Part shown: positions 23,657 to 32,409 of the stretch, piece after piece | Layout: each line of letters starts with the position of its first letter | Numbering within the stretch: the first letter of the stretch is position 1 | Source: an uncultured Blautia sp. | GTDB lineage: Bacteria; Bacillota; Clostridia; Lachnospirales; Lachnospiraceae | DNA: 64,000 bases | Assembly (NCBI GenBank): GCA_900539525.1 | Contig: UQCM01000011.1 | Location: forward strand, 5,115-69,114 | Direction: 5' to 3' | The notes under the pieces: model-generated | What the model saw: the letters and a program-made list of their open reading frames with translations, nothing else | Told to the model about the DNA's origin: nothing | Database searches by the model: none | Program-made: the position numbers and the translations under genes

Positions 23657-24469
23657 ATGAAAACACTCAGTATCGATATCGAGACCTACAGTGACGTCCC
23701 GCTCCAAAAGACCGGTGTCTACCGTTACTGCGAGTCTCCCAATTTTGAAATATTGCTCTTTGCCTACAGTGTCGATAACGCTCCGGTGGAAGTAGTCGAC
23801 CTTGCCTGCGGTGAGAAGATTCCCGAAGAGGTACTGGCGGCCTTGGAGGATGAGAACGTTATCAAATGGGCCTTCAATGCTTCCTTTGAACGCATCTGTC
23901 TTTCACGCTTCCTCGGCTATCCGACCGGTGAGTATCTCAACCCAGAGAGCTGGCGCTGCTCCATGATATGGTCTGCCACGATGAGCCTGCCGCTTTCCTT
24001 GGAAGGTGTCGGTGCAGTCCTCGGTCTGGAAAAGCAGAAGCTGCGCAAGTTCCCGGTGCCAGACTCGGTCTGGGAGGAGTACCACATCGACCAAGAGATA
24101 AACGACCGTGGTGTTCGACTGGATATGGAGCTGGTACATCAGGCCATCGAAATGGACACCCGCTCCCGTGAGGAGCTGACCGAGGCCATGAAGCATCTGA
24201 CCGCTCTCGAAAACCCGAACTCCGTGCAGCAGATGAAGCAGTGGCTCTCCGACAAAGGTTTGGAGACCGAAAGTCTGGATAAAAAGTATGTGGCCGAGCT
24301 TTTGAAGACTGCGCCACCGGAACTCTGCGATGTATTGACCCTTCGGCAGCAGCTCGCCAAGTCCAGCGTCCGTAAATATCAGGCGATGGAAAAGACGGTC
24401 TGCGAGGATGGCCGTGCCCGTGGTATGTTCCAGTTCTACGGTCTTTCGTACTTTACCCTGCGGTTTTAA
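23657..24469 (+). pseudogene. phage family A DNA polymerase, internally deleted and 3'-truncated
   Basis: The frame starts MKTLSIDIETYSDVPLQ, the exonuclease motif I (DIE) of phage polymerases. After LGLEKQKL it jumps directly to RKFPVPDSVWEEYHIDQEIN; in relatives about 50 residues, including the third exonuclease motif, lie between, so this is an in-frame internal deletion. It continues to GMFQFYG, where intact proteins enter the polymerase palm, then ends after eight unrelated residues. The whole palm and fingers (roughly the last 380 residues) are missing. The product of 270 residues cannot polymerise DNA. The phage-like cassette ends here, and genes on the other strand follow at once. Confidence 0.82.
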
Positions 24470-24502
24470 CAGACACAGGGATTCTTTTTTTATCTCTTAC
24501 AT

Positions 24503-25237
24503 TCACTCCCACTCATACTTATCAATTTTATTTATAATATGTAGTCCCAACTCATTATTCTGATATCCATGATAACAATTTTCATGATGTCTTTGAAAAC
24601 AATAATATCTCCCGTGTTTCTTTCCATACAGGTTTCCGTTTATTTCAATTGCACAATTTAATAATTCCTGTGCTTCTTCATCATTTAAGTCCATGGCATC
24701 TACATAACGCCCTGCTCCATCTACATAAGGATCTTTTCTGTGTTTTTTATTAGGTTCATAGCATCTGATCCCCAGCATAATTTTGTAGAACTGAATATGC
24801 TCCTGTCTGGAGATATTTTTTATAGAAGTATTCTCTCTCCCTATCATTCCCTCAATTACCGACTGTGCAAACACAGGCTCTGATTCAAGACTGATCAGAA
24901 AATCATCTTTCGCCCATGCACAGATTACAGAACAGGAGTTTCCCAGTTTAAATTCTTCATCCAGTATATTTTTCGGCTGATCCAGATTCGCCAGTAAATG
25001 CATCAGGTATCTTTTTTCATCCTGTGTTTGAAATTCCTTCACCAATTGAATCAGAGGATATCCAGGAGCGATTTCCATCGAAGTATTTATGACTGTTGAA
25101 TACAGTTTCTTTACCTCAGTTGTTTCCTTACTCTCTATCTTCCTGCATATATCCATCCACTGATGTACTTTCTGAATAGCTTCCTGTTTGCTGGAAAATG
25201 ATTTTACAAAAGACAGATCGTTAACTGCTGCAATCAT
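24503..25237 (-). CDS. third protein of DUF262-DUF3696 module; unrecognised, possible nuclease
   Basis: 244 residues, not matched to a known family. The first 160 residues are helical. The C-terminal part reads LYGKKHGRYYCFQRHHENCY then HGYQNNELGLHI. The clustered histidines, tyrosine-rich strand and YHGYQ resemble the C-terminal short nuclease-like modules seen in polymorphic toxins and some defence proteins, but this is pattern memory, not a match. It starts 20 bases after the DUF3696 ATPase gene with GGTGGTG upstream, so it is very probably part of that operon. It would be the natural effector of a three-gene defence system. Confidence 0.6.
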   Translation of the reverse strand: MIAAVNDLSFVKSFSSKQEAIQKVHQWMDICRKIESKETTEVKKLYSTVINTSMEIAPGYPLIQLVKEFQTQDEKRYLMHLLANLDQPKNILDEEFKLGNSCSVICAWAKDDFLISLESEPVFAQSVIEGMIGRENTSIKNISRQEHIQFYKIMLGIRCYEPNKKHRKDPYVDGAGRYVDAMDLNDEEAQELLNCAIEINGNLYGKKHGRYYCFQRHHENCYHGYQNNELGLHIINKIDKYEWE

Positions 25238-25257
25238 TTCTTCACCACCATTTATCT

Positions 25258-26373
25258 TTACAGTAATTCCAATAATGCATTATCCCATTCATCAAAAAAA
25301 CCTTTCGGCCAGAAGTCCAAACGCCCGTTTTCATCCAATACAGGTGCATCATATGTGTGGACAGTGACACTGTCTGACGTTTTTGTACAGAAATAGTATA
25401 ATTTAGCTTTTTCTTTCTTCAATATCTTCTGTTTAACAGCCAGACGTATGCCATTTAAAATATGATCACTGTGTGTCTCTACAATAACCTGTACACCGCC
25501 CTGCGCTGCTCTTGCAATCAATTCCCCGATTTTTCTCTGTCCCCGGGGATGAAGATGAGCTTCCGGATTTTCTAATATAACAAGATCATTGGTTTTTGCC
25601 TTTAATAATGCAAGTATGACCGGCAGACTATAAGAAACACCAAACCCCACATTTACAGGTTTATATTCCATTATGGTTCCCATAGATGCTGCATTCTCCG
25701 CTTGTCTGACTTTCAGGCTGACAATATCTGCCGTTTGAACATCGTTAAAATCAAACCCGATTCCAGGACTGATTACATTCATCCATTGTTCTGCCTGCTG
25801 CTTCAAAGTATTTCCTCTGCCCAGAAGCACTTCTCTTGTTCCCACTGGATCACCGGAATGCTTTTCCAAATAATACACCGCATGTTCGCCGTATATACCG
25901 ACATGATTTCTGACCTGAACATCATAAAAAGATTTTTCATAGCTTTTTCTCGGTCCAAATCTTTCTGCAATAATATACTCAAAATTCTGATTAAGAAGAT
26001 TTAAATTCTCTTCTGCTATATCATCAATCCCTTCTGACATCTTATGATTGATTTTAAGATAATCGGAATCTCTTATATAATCGAGAACCCATTTGTGCTC
26101 CTGGTCATATTCATCTGTAAGAATAATTTCTATATCCCCATCTGCATTGAAATACAGCAAGTCATACCCTGTTCCAATTTGTGTATAATTACCATTTAAG
26201 TAAATACCATCTTTCAGGCTGCCTTTTTCAAAAGCCTGGCGCAATAACAGCAATGCCTGAATAATGGTAGACTTTCCCATACTGTTGACTCCAGAAAGAA
26301 GATTCATATTTGACAATTCCAGCTCTATTTCTTCAAAGCATTTGAAATTCTTGATTTTGATTTTTTTAATCAC
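25258..26373 (-). CDS. DUF3696 AAA ATPase
   Basis: About 371 residues from GTG 26373, which has GAGGAGG 8 bases upstream; ORF extension to 26388 is inside the ribosome site. Walker A is SGVNSMGKST (27-36), Walker B-like ILENPEAHLHPRG has E where most ATPases have D, and the switch is VETHSDHILNGIR. The end, LDFWPKGFFDEWDNALLELL, is the DUF3696 signature. This ATPase class, related to RecF/OLD, is common in defence loci beside nucleases. It overlaps the DUF262 gene by 8 bases, so translation is coupled. Confidence 0.87.
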   Translation of the reverse strand: MIKKIKIKNFKCFEEIELELSNMNLLSGVNSMGKSTIIQALLLLRQAFEKGSLKDGIYLNGNYTQIGTGYDLLYFNADGDIEIILTDEYDQEHKWVLDYIRDSDYLKINHKMSEGIDDIAEENLNLLNQNFEYIIAERFGPRKSYEKSFYDVQVRNHVGIYGEHAVYYLEKHSGDPVGTREVLLGRGNTLKQQAEQWMNVISPGIGFDFNDVQTADIVSLKVRQAENAASMGTIMEYKPVNVGFGVSYSLPVILALLKAKTNDLVILENPEAHLHPRGQRKIGELIARAAQGGVQVIVETHSDHILNGIRLAVKQKILKKEKAKLYYFCTKTSDSVTVHTYDAPVLDENGRLDFWPKGFFDEWDNALLELL

Positions 26374-27640
26374 TGAGTACCTCCTCAATCAAAAGTTTTA
26401 TCTGAGCCATGCGTTTATTATAGGAGTATTTGTCACTTGACTTTACAAATATCTGAAAATCATTTGTTTCACACAATACAACGTATTGTTTCTGTATCTC
26501 TTGCTTTTTTTTCACAATTTTATTTCTCTGTGTTTCATCCAGCTCAAATATGGCTCTGCACCACATTTCAAAAATCGCCTTATTGATTGGACGACGTCTC
26601 CCATCAGAAGCCATTTTGCGAAATGCCGCATTGCCAAAAATATGATACATAATCGTCATAATCGAGCTGAATTCCTCTTCCATACTATCTATTATTTCTC
26701 TTTTTTGGTGATTTATGTAATCCATGGTCTCATTCAGATAATTCTCCGATATCCCCTCATATTTGTCTGTTCCATAATAGCAAACTGCAACAAACCTCAG
26801 TACAAATTCCTGATCCAGCATTCGTTCTGTTTTGATGCTGTGACATGTGGCAGTTAGAAAGGCCTCGGACGAAGCAAGTTTTTTCAGAAATGAAACTGCC
26901 GGCCCCTGATATAAAGCGTGTCGGATCTCCTGTGGTGTCAGTTCCAGACCACCTGTATTCAAACGTTTAAAGATATTATATTTTACATTAATCGGAGTTC
27001 CTTCCTTTACCGAATATGTTATGATCGTACTCTCATCGATTCTTCTGGAAAACTGACGTGGAAGTTCATCGTAACCCAACCCGTTTAAATCATTAAAAAA
27101 CTCCATTCCCTCCAATTTTAGTGTCTTTTCTACAACAAATTCATTAATTGCCGTTATTCTCTGCAAACCATCAATAATTAACCAGTTATCTTCATCGGAA
27201 GCATCAAAATAGAAAGCCGGCAGAGGAATTCTGAGTAAAAAAGATTCAATGAGCTGACTCTTTTTTACGTCGTTCCATAAACCACCCTTCCTTTGAAACT
27301 CAGTATTTAAATCAATTTCTCTATTTTTTAAGCGTCTTACCAGAGAATCCAATGCCATTGGTGCCATGATAATACTAATCTTTGTTGGATCAAATGGCTG
27401 AATCCTTTCGTCCAGTGAAACCACTGTATCTTCTGCTTCCAATTCGATACCATCAGACAAAATTTCAATATTCTTCCCGCTTAGATATTCTTGCATTTCC
27501 AGAAATGTATCTTCATTTTTTTCCTTTTCCGGAACCTCTGCATATGTATTATAAAATGTAATGGATTCTATTTTATAATCCTGTTTTTCAGCAGTTTTCA
27601 CCAAATCATCCAGATAACCTATTATCTTATCACTGAGCAT
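26366..27640 (-). CDS. DUF262 protein, first gene of three-gene module
   Basis: 424 residues. A DUF262 ParB/Srx-like domain lies at about 95-330 with TEFQRKGGLWNDVKKSQLIE and the motif LIIDGLQR (154-161), here DGLQR rather than DGQQR. No DUF1524/HNH domain follows, unlike the protein at 7267-9087. It therefore probably works as a nucleotide-dependent sensor or switch for the ATPase and third protein encoded downstream. The start has GGCAGG 9 bases upstream. The gene has no neighbour upstream for 150 bases, so the module's promoter should lie at 27641-27790. Confidence 0.83.
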   Translation of the reverse strand: MLSDKIIGYLDDLVKTAEKQDYKIESITFYNTYAEVPEKEKNEDTFLEMQEYLSGKNIEILSDGIELEAEDTVVSLDERIQPFDPTKISIIMAPMALDSLVRRLKNREIDLNTEFQRKGGLWNDVKKSQLIESFLLRIPLPAFYFDASDEDNWLIIDGLQRITAINEFVVEKTLKLEGMEFFNDLNGLGYDELPRQFSRRIDESTIITYSVKEGTPINVKYNIFKRLNTGGLELTPQEIRHALYQGPAVSFLKKLASSEAFLTATCHSIKTERMLDQEFVLRFVAVCYYGTDKYEGISENYLNETMDYINHQKREIIDSMEEEFSSIMTIMYHIFGNAAFRKMASDGRRRPINKAIFEMWCRAIFELDETQRNKIVKKKQEIQKQYVVLCETNDFQIFVKSSDKYSYNKRMAQIKLLIEEVLSD

Positions 27641-27682
27641 ATCTTATACCTGCCTAAGTTCTAAATACTTAATCTTTTGATT

Positions 27683-27737
27683 CCAGGGTCAAAAGGTTAT
27701 GATTTTCAATACCAGAGTCAGAAGTATCTGACTCTGG
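27683..27737 (+). repeat. dispersed intergenic repeat, copy A
   Basis: CCAGGGTCAAAAGGTTATGA (27683-27702) is followed by a perfect 11-base hairpin, CCAGAGTCAGA AGTA TCTGACTCTGG (27712-27737). The same two-part design occurs at 41540-41671 in inverse orientation, with the same AGTA loop. It lies just upstream of the DUF262 module. Confidence 0.65.
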
Positions 27738-27790
27738 CTTCATTCTATCATAAATTATCTCAAATTCCATCAAAAATCTTTTCCCCCGAG

Positions 27791-29461
27791 TTAGACCTGA
27801 AAACACCCTCCCCCCACGAATTCTCTCAGCAGCGAATTCGTGGGAATACTGTCATCCGGGATTCCCACAAAGTAATCCAGGAATTTCAGCAGGCGCTTTG
27901 CCTCCAGGTATTCGGGCTCTGTCTTTTCTATCCCGAAAAGCAGCGGTTCCGCATAGATCTTCAGTGCGGCAAATTCATAGATCAGGGCTGAGTTGAACAT
28001 CACGTCTGCCTCCTCCTGATAAGGGAAAATATAGGATTCTTCCCCCCTTCGCACCGAATCCCACATGGCAATGGTGTTTTTTGCGCTCGTACCTCTCGTT
28101 CTGGCATCACGCACGATCCTTCTCAGAAGTCTTCCATCTGTGGTAGGGATGCGGTTGTGCTCGTCGATGTTTAACTGTGTCAACGCACTGATATAAATCC
28201 TGAACTTACTTTCATCCGGCAATCCGCGTGACATTTCCGGGTTCAGACAGTGGATTCCCTCGATGACAAGAATATCATCCTTCCCCAGCTGCTTGTATTT
28301 TCCACGGTATTCCCGTAATCCTGTTTTGAAATTAAAGGTGGGAAGCTCTACTCTTTCTCCGGCCAGAAGTGCCTTCATATCCCGGACAAAAAGTTCCACA
28401 TCCAGTGCTTCCAGACATTCGAAATTGTGCTTTCCGTATTCGTCCTTCGGTGTGTCCTCCCGGTTCACAAAGTAATCATCCACCGCGATCGGATGGGGCT
28501 TCATCCCATGCGCCGCCAGCTGAATGGAAAGTCTGTGGGAGAATGTAGTCTTGCCTGAAGATGAGGGACCGGCTATCAGGATCAGCTTCTTATCTCTGTC
28601 TTCTGCGATCTGCCGGGCAATATCTGAAATCTTCCTCTCCTGTAATGCTTCCTGAATAAGAATCAGATCATGGATATCCTTATGAACAATATAGTCATTC
28701 AGTGCACCCACCGTCGGCACCTCCAGCATCTCCCCCCACTTCATGGACTCTTTCTGCACCTGAAAGATCTTCCGCTGCGGTGCAAAATCCGGGACAGACT
28801 TCGGATCCTTCCTACCCGGGAGAAGCAGCACAAAGCCCTCATCATAGAGCTTCAGGTCAAAATATTTCAGGTAAGAGGTATCCGGCACCATAAAGCCGTA
28901 ATTATAATCTTCAAAATCGTCGATGCTGTAAAGGTTCACCTTCGACACACGCCGGTAATGAAAGAGCTTTTCCTTGTCCTTCATCCCGTATTTTTCAAAC
29001 AGGCTGATCGCATCGTCTGTATTCAGGCATTTCTTCCGGATCGGGATGGCATCCCTCACCATCTGATGCATATATATCTTTACCTTCTCAAGAAATACCT
29101 CATCTAACGTCAGGTTTCCCTTTATGGTACAGTAGATGCCACCGCTCACAGCAAAATGAACCCCTACTTTTTCAATGTGTGCATGCCCTGCCTCATGGTA
29201 AACAGCCTTTATCATGAGAAGTATCATACTTCTGCGGTAAGTATGAAATCCCATCTTCTCCTCCGTGGTCACAAAGCTCAGACAGCAGTCACCGGCCACG
29301 CATTTCTGAAGCTCCCTCAGCCTTCCATCCACCAGTACCAGAACAATATCATTGTTCTTTGTCTCCTGATAATCCTTTGCAATCTCCTCATAGCTGGTGC
29401 CAACCAGATACTGTCTGACCTCCGGACCGATCTGTACGGATGCCATCTGCTTATCTCTCAT
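27791..29461 (-). CDS. nucleoside kinase (uridine kinase/PRK domain with ThrRS-like N-terminal part)
   Basis: About 556 residues from ATG 29461 (AGAGGAGGAGAC upstream); the longer frame has no ribosome site. The N-terminal half resembles the TGS and second additional domain of threonyl-tRNA synthetase, with the metal-type motif YHEAGHAHIEKVGVHF. The C-terminal half is a P-loop kinase: LIAGPSSSGKTTFSHRL, then PIAVDDYFVNRE and VIEGIHCLNPE. Such proteins phosphorylate uridine or related nucleosides for salvage. It is a conserved housekeeping gene in Clostridia, bounding the accessory region. Confidence 0.88.
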   Translation of the reverse strand: MRDKQMASVQIGPEVRQYLVGTSYEEIAKDYQETKNNDIVLVLVDGRLRELQKCVAGDCCLSFVTTEEKMGFHTYRRSMILLMIKAVYHEAGHAHIEKVGVHFAVSGGIYCTIKGNLTLDEVFLEKVKIYMHQMVRDAIPIRKKCLNTDDAISLFEKYGMKDKEKLFHYRRVSKVNLYSIDDFEDYNYGFMVPDTSYLKYFDLKLYDEGFVLLLPGRKDPKSVPDFAPQRKIFQVQKESMKWGEMLEVPTVGALNDYIVHKDIHDLILIQEALQERKISDIARQIAEDRDKKLILIAGPSSSGKTTFSHRLSIQLAAHGMKPHPIAVDDYFVNREDTPKDEYGKHNFECLEALDVELFVRDMKALLAGERVELPTFNFKTGLREYRGKYKQLGKDDILVIEGIHCLNPEMSRGLPDESKFRIYISALTQLNIDEHNRIPTTDGRLLRRIVRDARTRGTSAKNTIAMWDSVRRGEESYIFPYQEEADVMFNSALIYEFAALKIYAEPLLFGIEKTEPEYLEAKRLLKFLDYFVGIPDDSIPTNSLLREFVGGGCFQV

Positions 29462-29495
29462 TACTGTCTCCTCCTCTGCCCTAATGTCATTACCC

Positions 29496-29515
29496 AAGTA
29501 CGCTTCGGCGTACTT
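29496..29515. repeat. perfect hairpin with UUCG loop
   Basis: AAGTACGC (29496-29503), TTCG, GCGTACTT (29508-29515). It lies in the 219-base gap before the nucleoside kinase gene. A terminator is unlikely as no T-run follows on either strand; it could stabilise mRNA or belong to a repeat. Confidence 0.5.
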
Positions 29516-29552
29516 GCTGCGGGATGTGCGCCATGATTTGCATAGCATGCGT

Positions 29553-29579
29553 GTTACTGGTCACGGAGTGAACAGTAAC
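29553..29579. repeat. GTTACTG/CAGTAAC palindromic repeat, copy 1
   Basis: GTTACTGGTCAC GGA GTGAACAGTAAC forms a near-perfect hairpin (11 of 12 pairs). Related copies are at 46956-46983 and, decayed, at 32335-32362. Confidence 0.6.
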
Positions 29580-29680
29580 TCTGCCAAGGAGCTCCTCCCA
29601 GTCGCCTCAGACAGGAACGCATTTACAGCAAATAGTCTTGTAGCAGACGGACTGTGCGCCTGCTGTTCCAAATCGATTCT

Positions 29681-30463
29681 CTATATTACTGTAAACGGAT
29701 TCTCCAGCTTCTCCGTATACACCTTAAGCTCCGGGAATCTCGTTTTGATAAACTCTTCCATCTGCGAAATATAAATCTTTTCAATCCCGTAATGCCCTGC
29801 ATCGATCACAGCGATGCCCTGCATCAGCGCGTCGATCCCGTCATGATGCCCGTAATCTCCGCTGATCATCACATCTGCGCCTGCTGCGACCGCAGCGCCT
29901 GTCATGCTCTTCCCCGATCCGGGCAGCACTGCCGCTCTGGTGATCATCCTGTCCGGATCTCCGAATATACGAACGGTTTCAAGTCCGAATACTCTCTTTA
30001 CATATTCTCCGCATTCCCGCAGTGTCATGGAATTCGCCAGCGTTCCGACGCGGCCGAAGCCTTCCTTTCTCACACCGTCATCATACGTCACTTCCAGGAT
30101 TTCCGGCTGCTTAAGCTTCAGCATCTCTCCCGCCAGAGCACCCATAGTCACCACATCATAGTTCGTATGCATTGCATAGTATGAGATATCATTCTGTATC
30201 AGCTCCACAAGCCTGCGGCCGGTAAAATCATCGGTCGTCACATGCTTCAGAGCCCCGAAAATCATCGGATGGTGGGTCAGCAGAAGGTCCGCCTCCACCG
30301 CTTTTGCATCCTGTATCACCCGGTCAGTCGCATCCAGCGCAATATATACATTCTTTACTTCCTTTTCTCTGCGCCCCGCCTGCAGCCCCAGATTATCCCA
30401 GGACTCTGCCATGCTTAAAGGATATTTCTTTTCCAGCTCTTTTATGATTTCTGCACAGTTCAT
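29681..30463 (-). CDS. Nif3-like dinuclear metal-centre protein
   Basis: 260 residues of the NIF3/DUF34 family. Metal ligands are visible in ADLLLTHHPMIF, and later in SGDYGHHDG and DAGHYGIEK. The start overlaps the trmK stop by four bases (ATGA), the conserved pairing in Firmicutes. The biochemical role is unsettled; proposals include GTP cyclohydrolase I-like or repair functions. The length and motifs look complete. Confidence 0.92.
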   Translation of the reverse strand: MNCAEIIKELEKKYPLSMAESWDNLGLQAGRREKEVKNVYIALDATDRVIQDAKAVEADLLLTHHPMIFGALKHVTTDDFTGRRLVELIQNDISYYAMHTNYDVVTMGALAGEMLKLKQPEILEVTYDDGVRKEGFGRVGTLANSMTLRECGEYVKRVFGLETVRIFGDPDRMITRAAVLPGSGKSMTGAAVAAGADVMISGDYGHHDGIDALMQGIAVIDAGHYGIEKIYISQMEEFIKTRFPELKVYTEKLENPFTVI

Positions 30464-31152
30464 GCCATCTTCTCCTTTGCCTGTTTTACTTTTTCCAGTG
30501 CGCTCTCTACCTCTGCCAGACGATCTTTTGCCTTTTGGGTTCCGCTCATCCGCAGCCCCTCTGTCAGCTTTTCCATGTTTCTCTGTTCCCGGTCAAGATA
30601 AAGCTTCAGGCATTCATTTCTGTCACGCAGAAGGCACGGGCCGTAAAGTGCCTCGATATCGGAAAGCTCCTCCATTTCTCCGTGCACCACATGCATCATC
30701 GGATAGTATTTTCCCTCCTCAAGAACCATATGCTCCGAAGTGATCCGATATCCCTCCTTCCAAAGGAACCTGCGCACCCTGTCGATATCCGACTGCGGCT
30801 GCAGAACCAGCTCTGAAACGGTTTTCAACACCTCTTCCCCTTCCTTCAGGATCTTTATCACGAGGCCGCCTCCCATTCCGGCGATCACCACGCTGTCTGT
30901 CTCACCGGGACATAACGCTGTCACTCCATCGGAAAGACGGGTCTCAATCTTATCCTCCAGTCCATGAGCCCGGATATTTTCCTGTGCACGCATCAAAGGG
31001 CCCCGGTTGATATCCATGGCAATGGCTTTCGGGATCCTGCCCTGTTCGATGAGCCAGATCGGTATGTATCCATGGTCTGTTCCCACATCTGCCAGCCGGA
31101 CTCCGTCGGTGACAAGTTCAGAAACAGCCAGTAATCGGTTTGATAACTGCAT
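30460..31152 (-). CDS. trmK: tRNA (adenine(22)-N(1))-methyltransferase
   Basis: 230 residues. The SAM-binding motif ADVGTDHGYIPIWLIEQG lies near the N-terminus, AIAMDINRGPL binds the ribose, and VIAGMGGGLVIKIL is the TrmK-specific motif. A C-terminal helical arm follows. It methylates A22 in the D-loop of tRNAs. It sits 10 bases after rpoD and overlaps the Nif3 gene, the usual Firmicutes order. Confidence 0.93.
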   Translation of the reverse strand: MQLSNRLLAVSELVTDGVRLADVGTDHGYIPIWLIEQGRIPKAIAMDINRGPLMRAQENIRAHGLEDKIETRLSDGVTALCPGETDSVVIAGMGGGLVIKILKEGEEVLKTVSELVLQPQSDIDRVRRFLWKEGYRITSEHMVLEEGKYYPMMHVVHGEMEELSDIEALYGPCLLRDRNECLKLYLDREQRNMEKLTEGLRMSGTQKAKDRLAEVESALEKVKQAKEKMA

Positions 31153-31162
31153 AATGATTCTC

Positions 31163-32293
31163 CTAATCCAGATAGTCTTTTAAAATTCTGCTCCTGCTGG
31201 GATGTCTGAGTTTCCGAAGAGCCTTGGCTTCGATCTGACGGATTCGCTCTCTCGTCACATTGAATTCCTTTCCCACTTCCTCCAGGGTTCTGGGGTGTCC
31301 GTCACCCAGGCCATACCGGAGCCGGATCACCTTCTGCTCCCTTTCCGTCAGCGTCTGCATGACCTCCTCAAGCTGTTCTCTTAACAGGGTGTAGGCCGCC
31401 TCCTCCGCCGGCACCGGAATATTATTATCCTGGATAAAATCTCCCAGATGACTGTCATCCTCCTCCCCGACCGGAGTTTCCAGTGAGACAGGTTCCTGAG
31501 AAATCTTCAGGATCTCTCTCACCCTTTCTACCGGAAGATCCATCACCTTTGCAATCTCCTCCGGCTTCGGCTCCCTGCCGTATTCCTGAAGAAGCTGTCT
31601 GGAAACACGAACCGTACGATTGATCGTTTCCACCATATGAACAGGTATCCGGATCGTTCTCGCCTGGTCTGCGATCGCTCTCGTGATCGCCTGACGGATC
31701 CACCACGTCGCATAGGTGCTGAATTTGAAGCCCTTCTGGTAATCAAATTTTTCCACAGCCTTGATCAGTCCCAGATTTCCTTCCTGGATCAGATCTAAAA
31801 GTGCCATTCCTCTCCCCATGAAACGCTTGGCAATGCTGACCACGAGACGCAGATTCGCCTCCGCCAGCTTATTTTTGGCTTCCTCCTGCTCCTGCGCACT
31901 GCCCTCCTCCATGCGTTTGCACAGTGCAATTTCTTCCTCTGCCGTCAGAAGCGGTATCTTTCCGATTTCTTTCAGATACATGCGGACCGGATCCTCGGTA
32001 CCTACACCTTCAGGAACAGATAAATCTTCTTTCGCAGGATCGATTTCCTCTTCGTCTGACATGAACTCCGCTTCACTCTCATCATCCAGAAGGATGTCCT
32101 CTTTCAGCATATTCAAAACATCCACGCCATGATTCTCCAGAAATTCATAAACGGTATCGCACTGTTCCTCACTCAGCGGAGTATCCTTGAAAAAATCCGT
32201 AATTTCCTGGTATTCCAGAACATTTTTCTTCTTATTCGCATATGCCAGTAATTCCTTTAACTTTTCTTCAAAGCCTGCTGCTTTCTTTTCCAT
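31163..32293 (-). CDS. rpoD: housekeeping RNA polymerase sigma factor
   Basis: 376 residues with a conserved sigma-70 layout. Region 1.2 is [19 protein letters not shown], region 2 includes [19 protein letters not shown] and [18 protein letters not shown], and region 4 ends [19 protein letters not shown]. The short acidic region 1.1 is of the Gram-positive type. It lies 116 bases downstream of dnaG, the macromolecular synthesis operon. It is clearly vegetative rather than alternative. Confidence 0.97.
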   Translation of the reverse strand: MEKKAAGFEEKLKELLAYANKKKNVLEYQEITDFFKDTPLSEEQCDTVYEFLENHGVDVLNMLKEDILLDDESEAEFMSDEEEIDPAKEDLSVPEGVGTEDPVRMYLKEIGKIPLLTAEEEIALCKRMEEGSAQEQEEAKNKLAEANLRLVVSIAKRFMGRGMALLDLIQEGNLGLIKAVEKFDYQKGFKFSTYATWWIRQAITRAIADQARTIRIPVHMVETINRTVRVSRQLLQEYGREPKPEEIAKVMDLPVERVREILKISQEPVSLETPVGEEDDSHLGDFIQDNNIPVPAEEAAYTLLREQLEEVMQTLTEREQKVIRLRYGLGDGHPRTLEEVGKEFNVTRERIRQIEAKALRKLRHPSRSRILKDYLD

Positions 32294-32334
32294 CCGTTTT
32301 CCTGCCTTTCCCTATGTCAAATCGTTTCCTTTTT

Positions 32335-32362
32335 GTTACTGTTCACTCTGTGATAATCAATA
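32335..32362 (-). repeat. decayed copy of the GTTACTG palindromic repeat
   Basis: The reverse complement contains ATCACAGAGTGAACAGTAAC, 17 of 20 bases the same as the right half of the copy at 29553-29579. The left half has lost the pairing. It lies in the dnaG-rpoD gap. Confidence 0.4.
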
Positions 32363-32409
32363 CCCTTCACAATGCACGTCAGATGCAAATAGTAACCTTA
32401 TTTTTCCCA

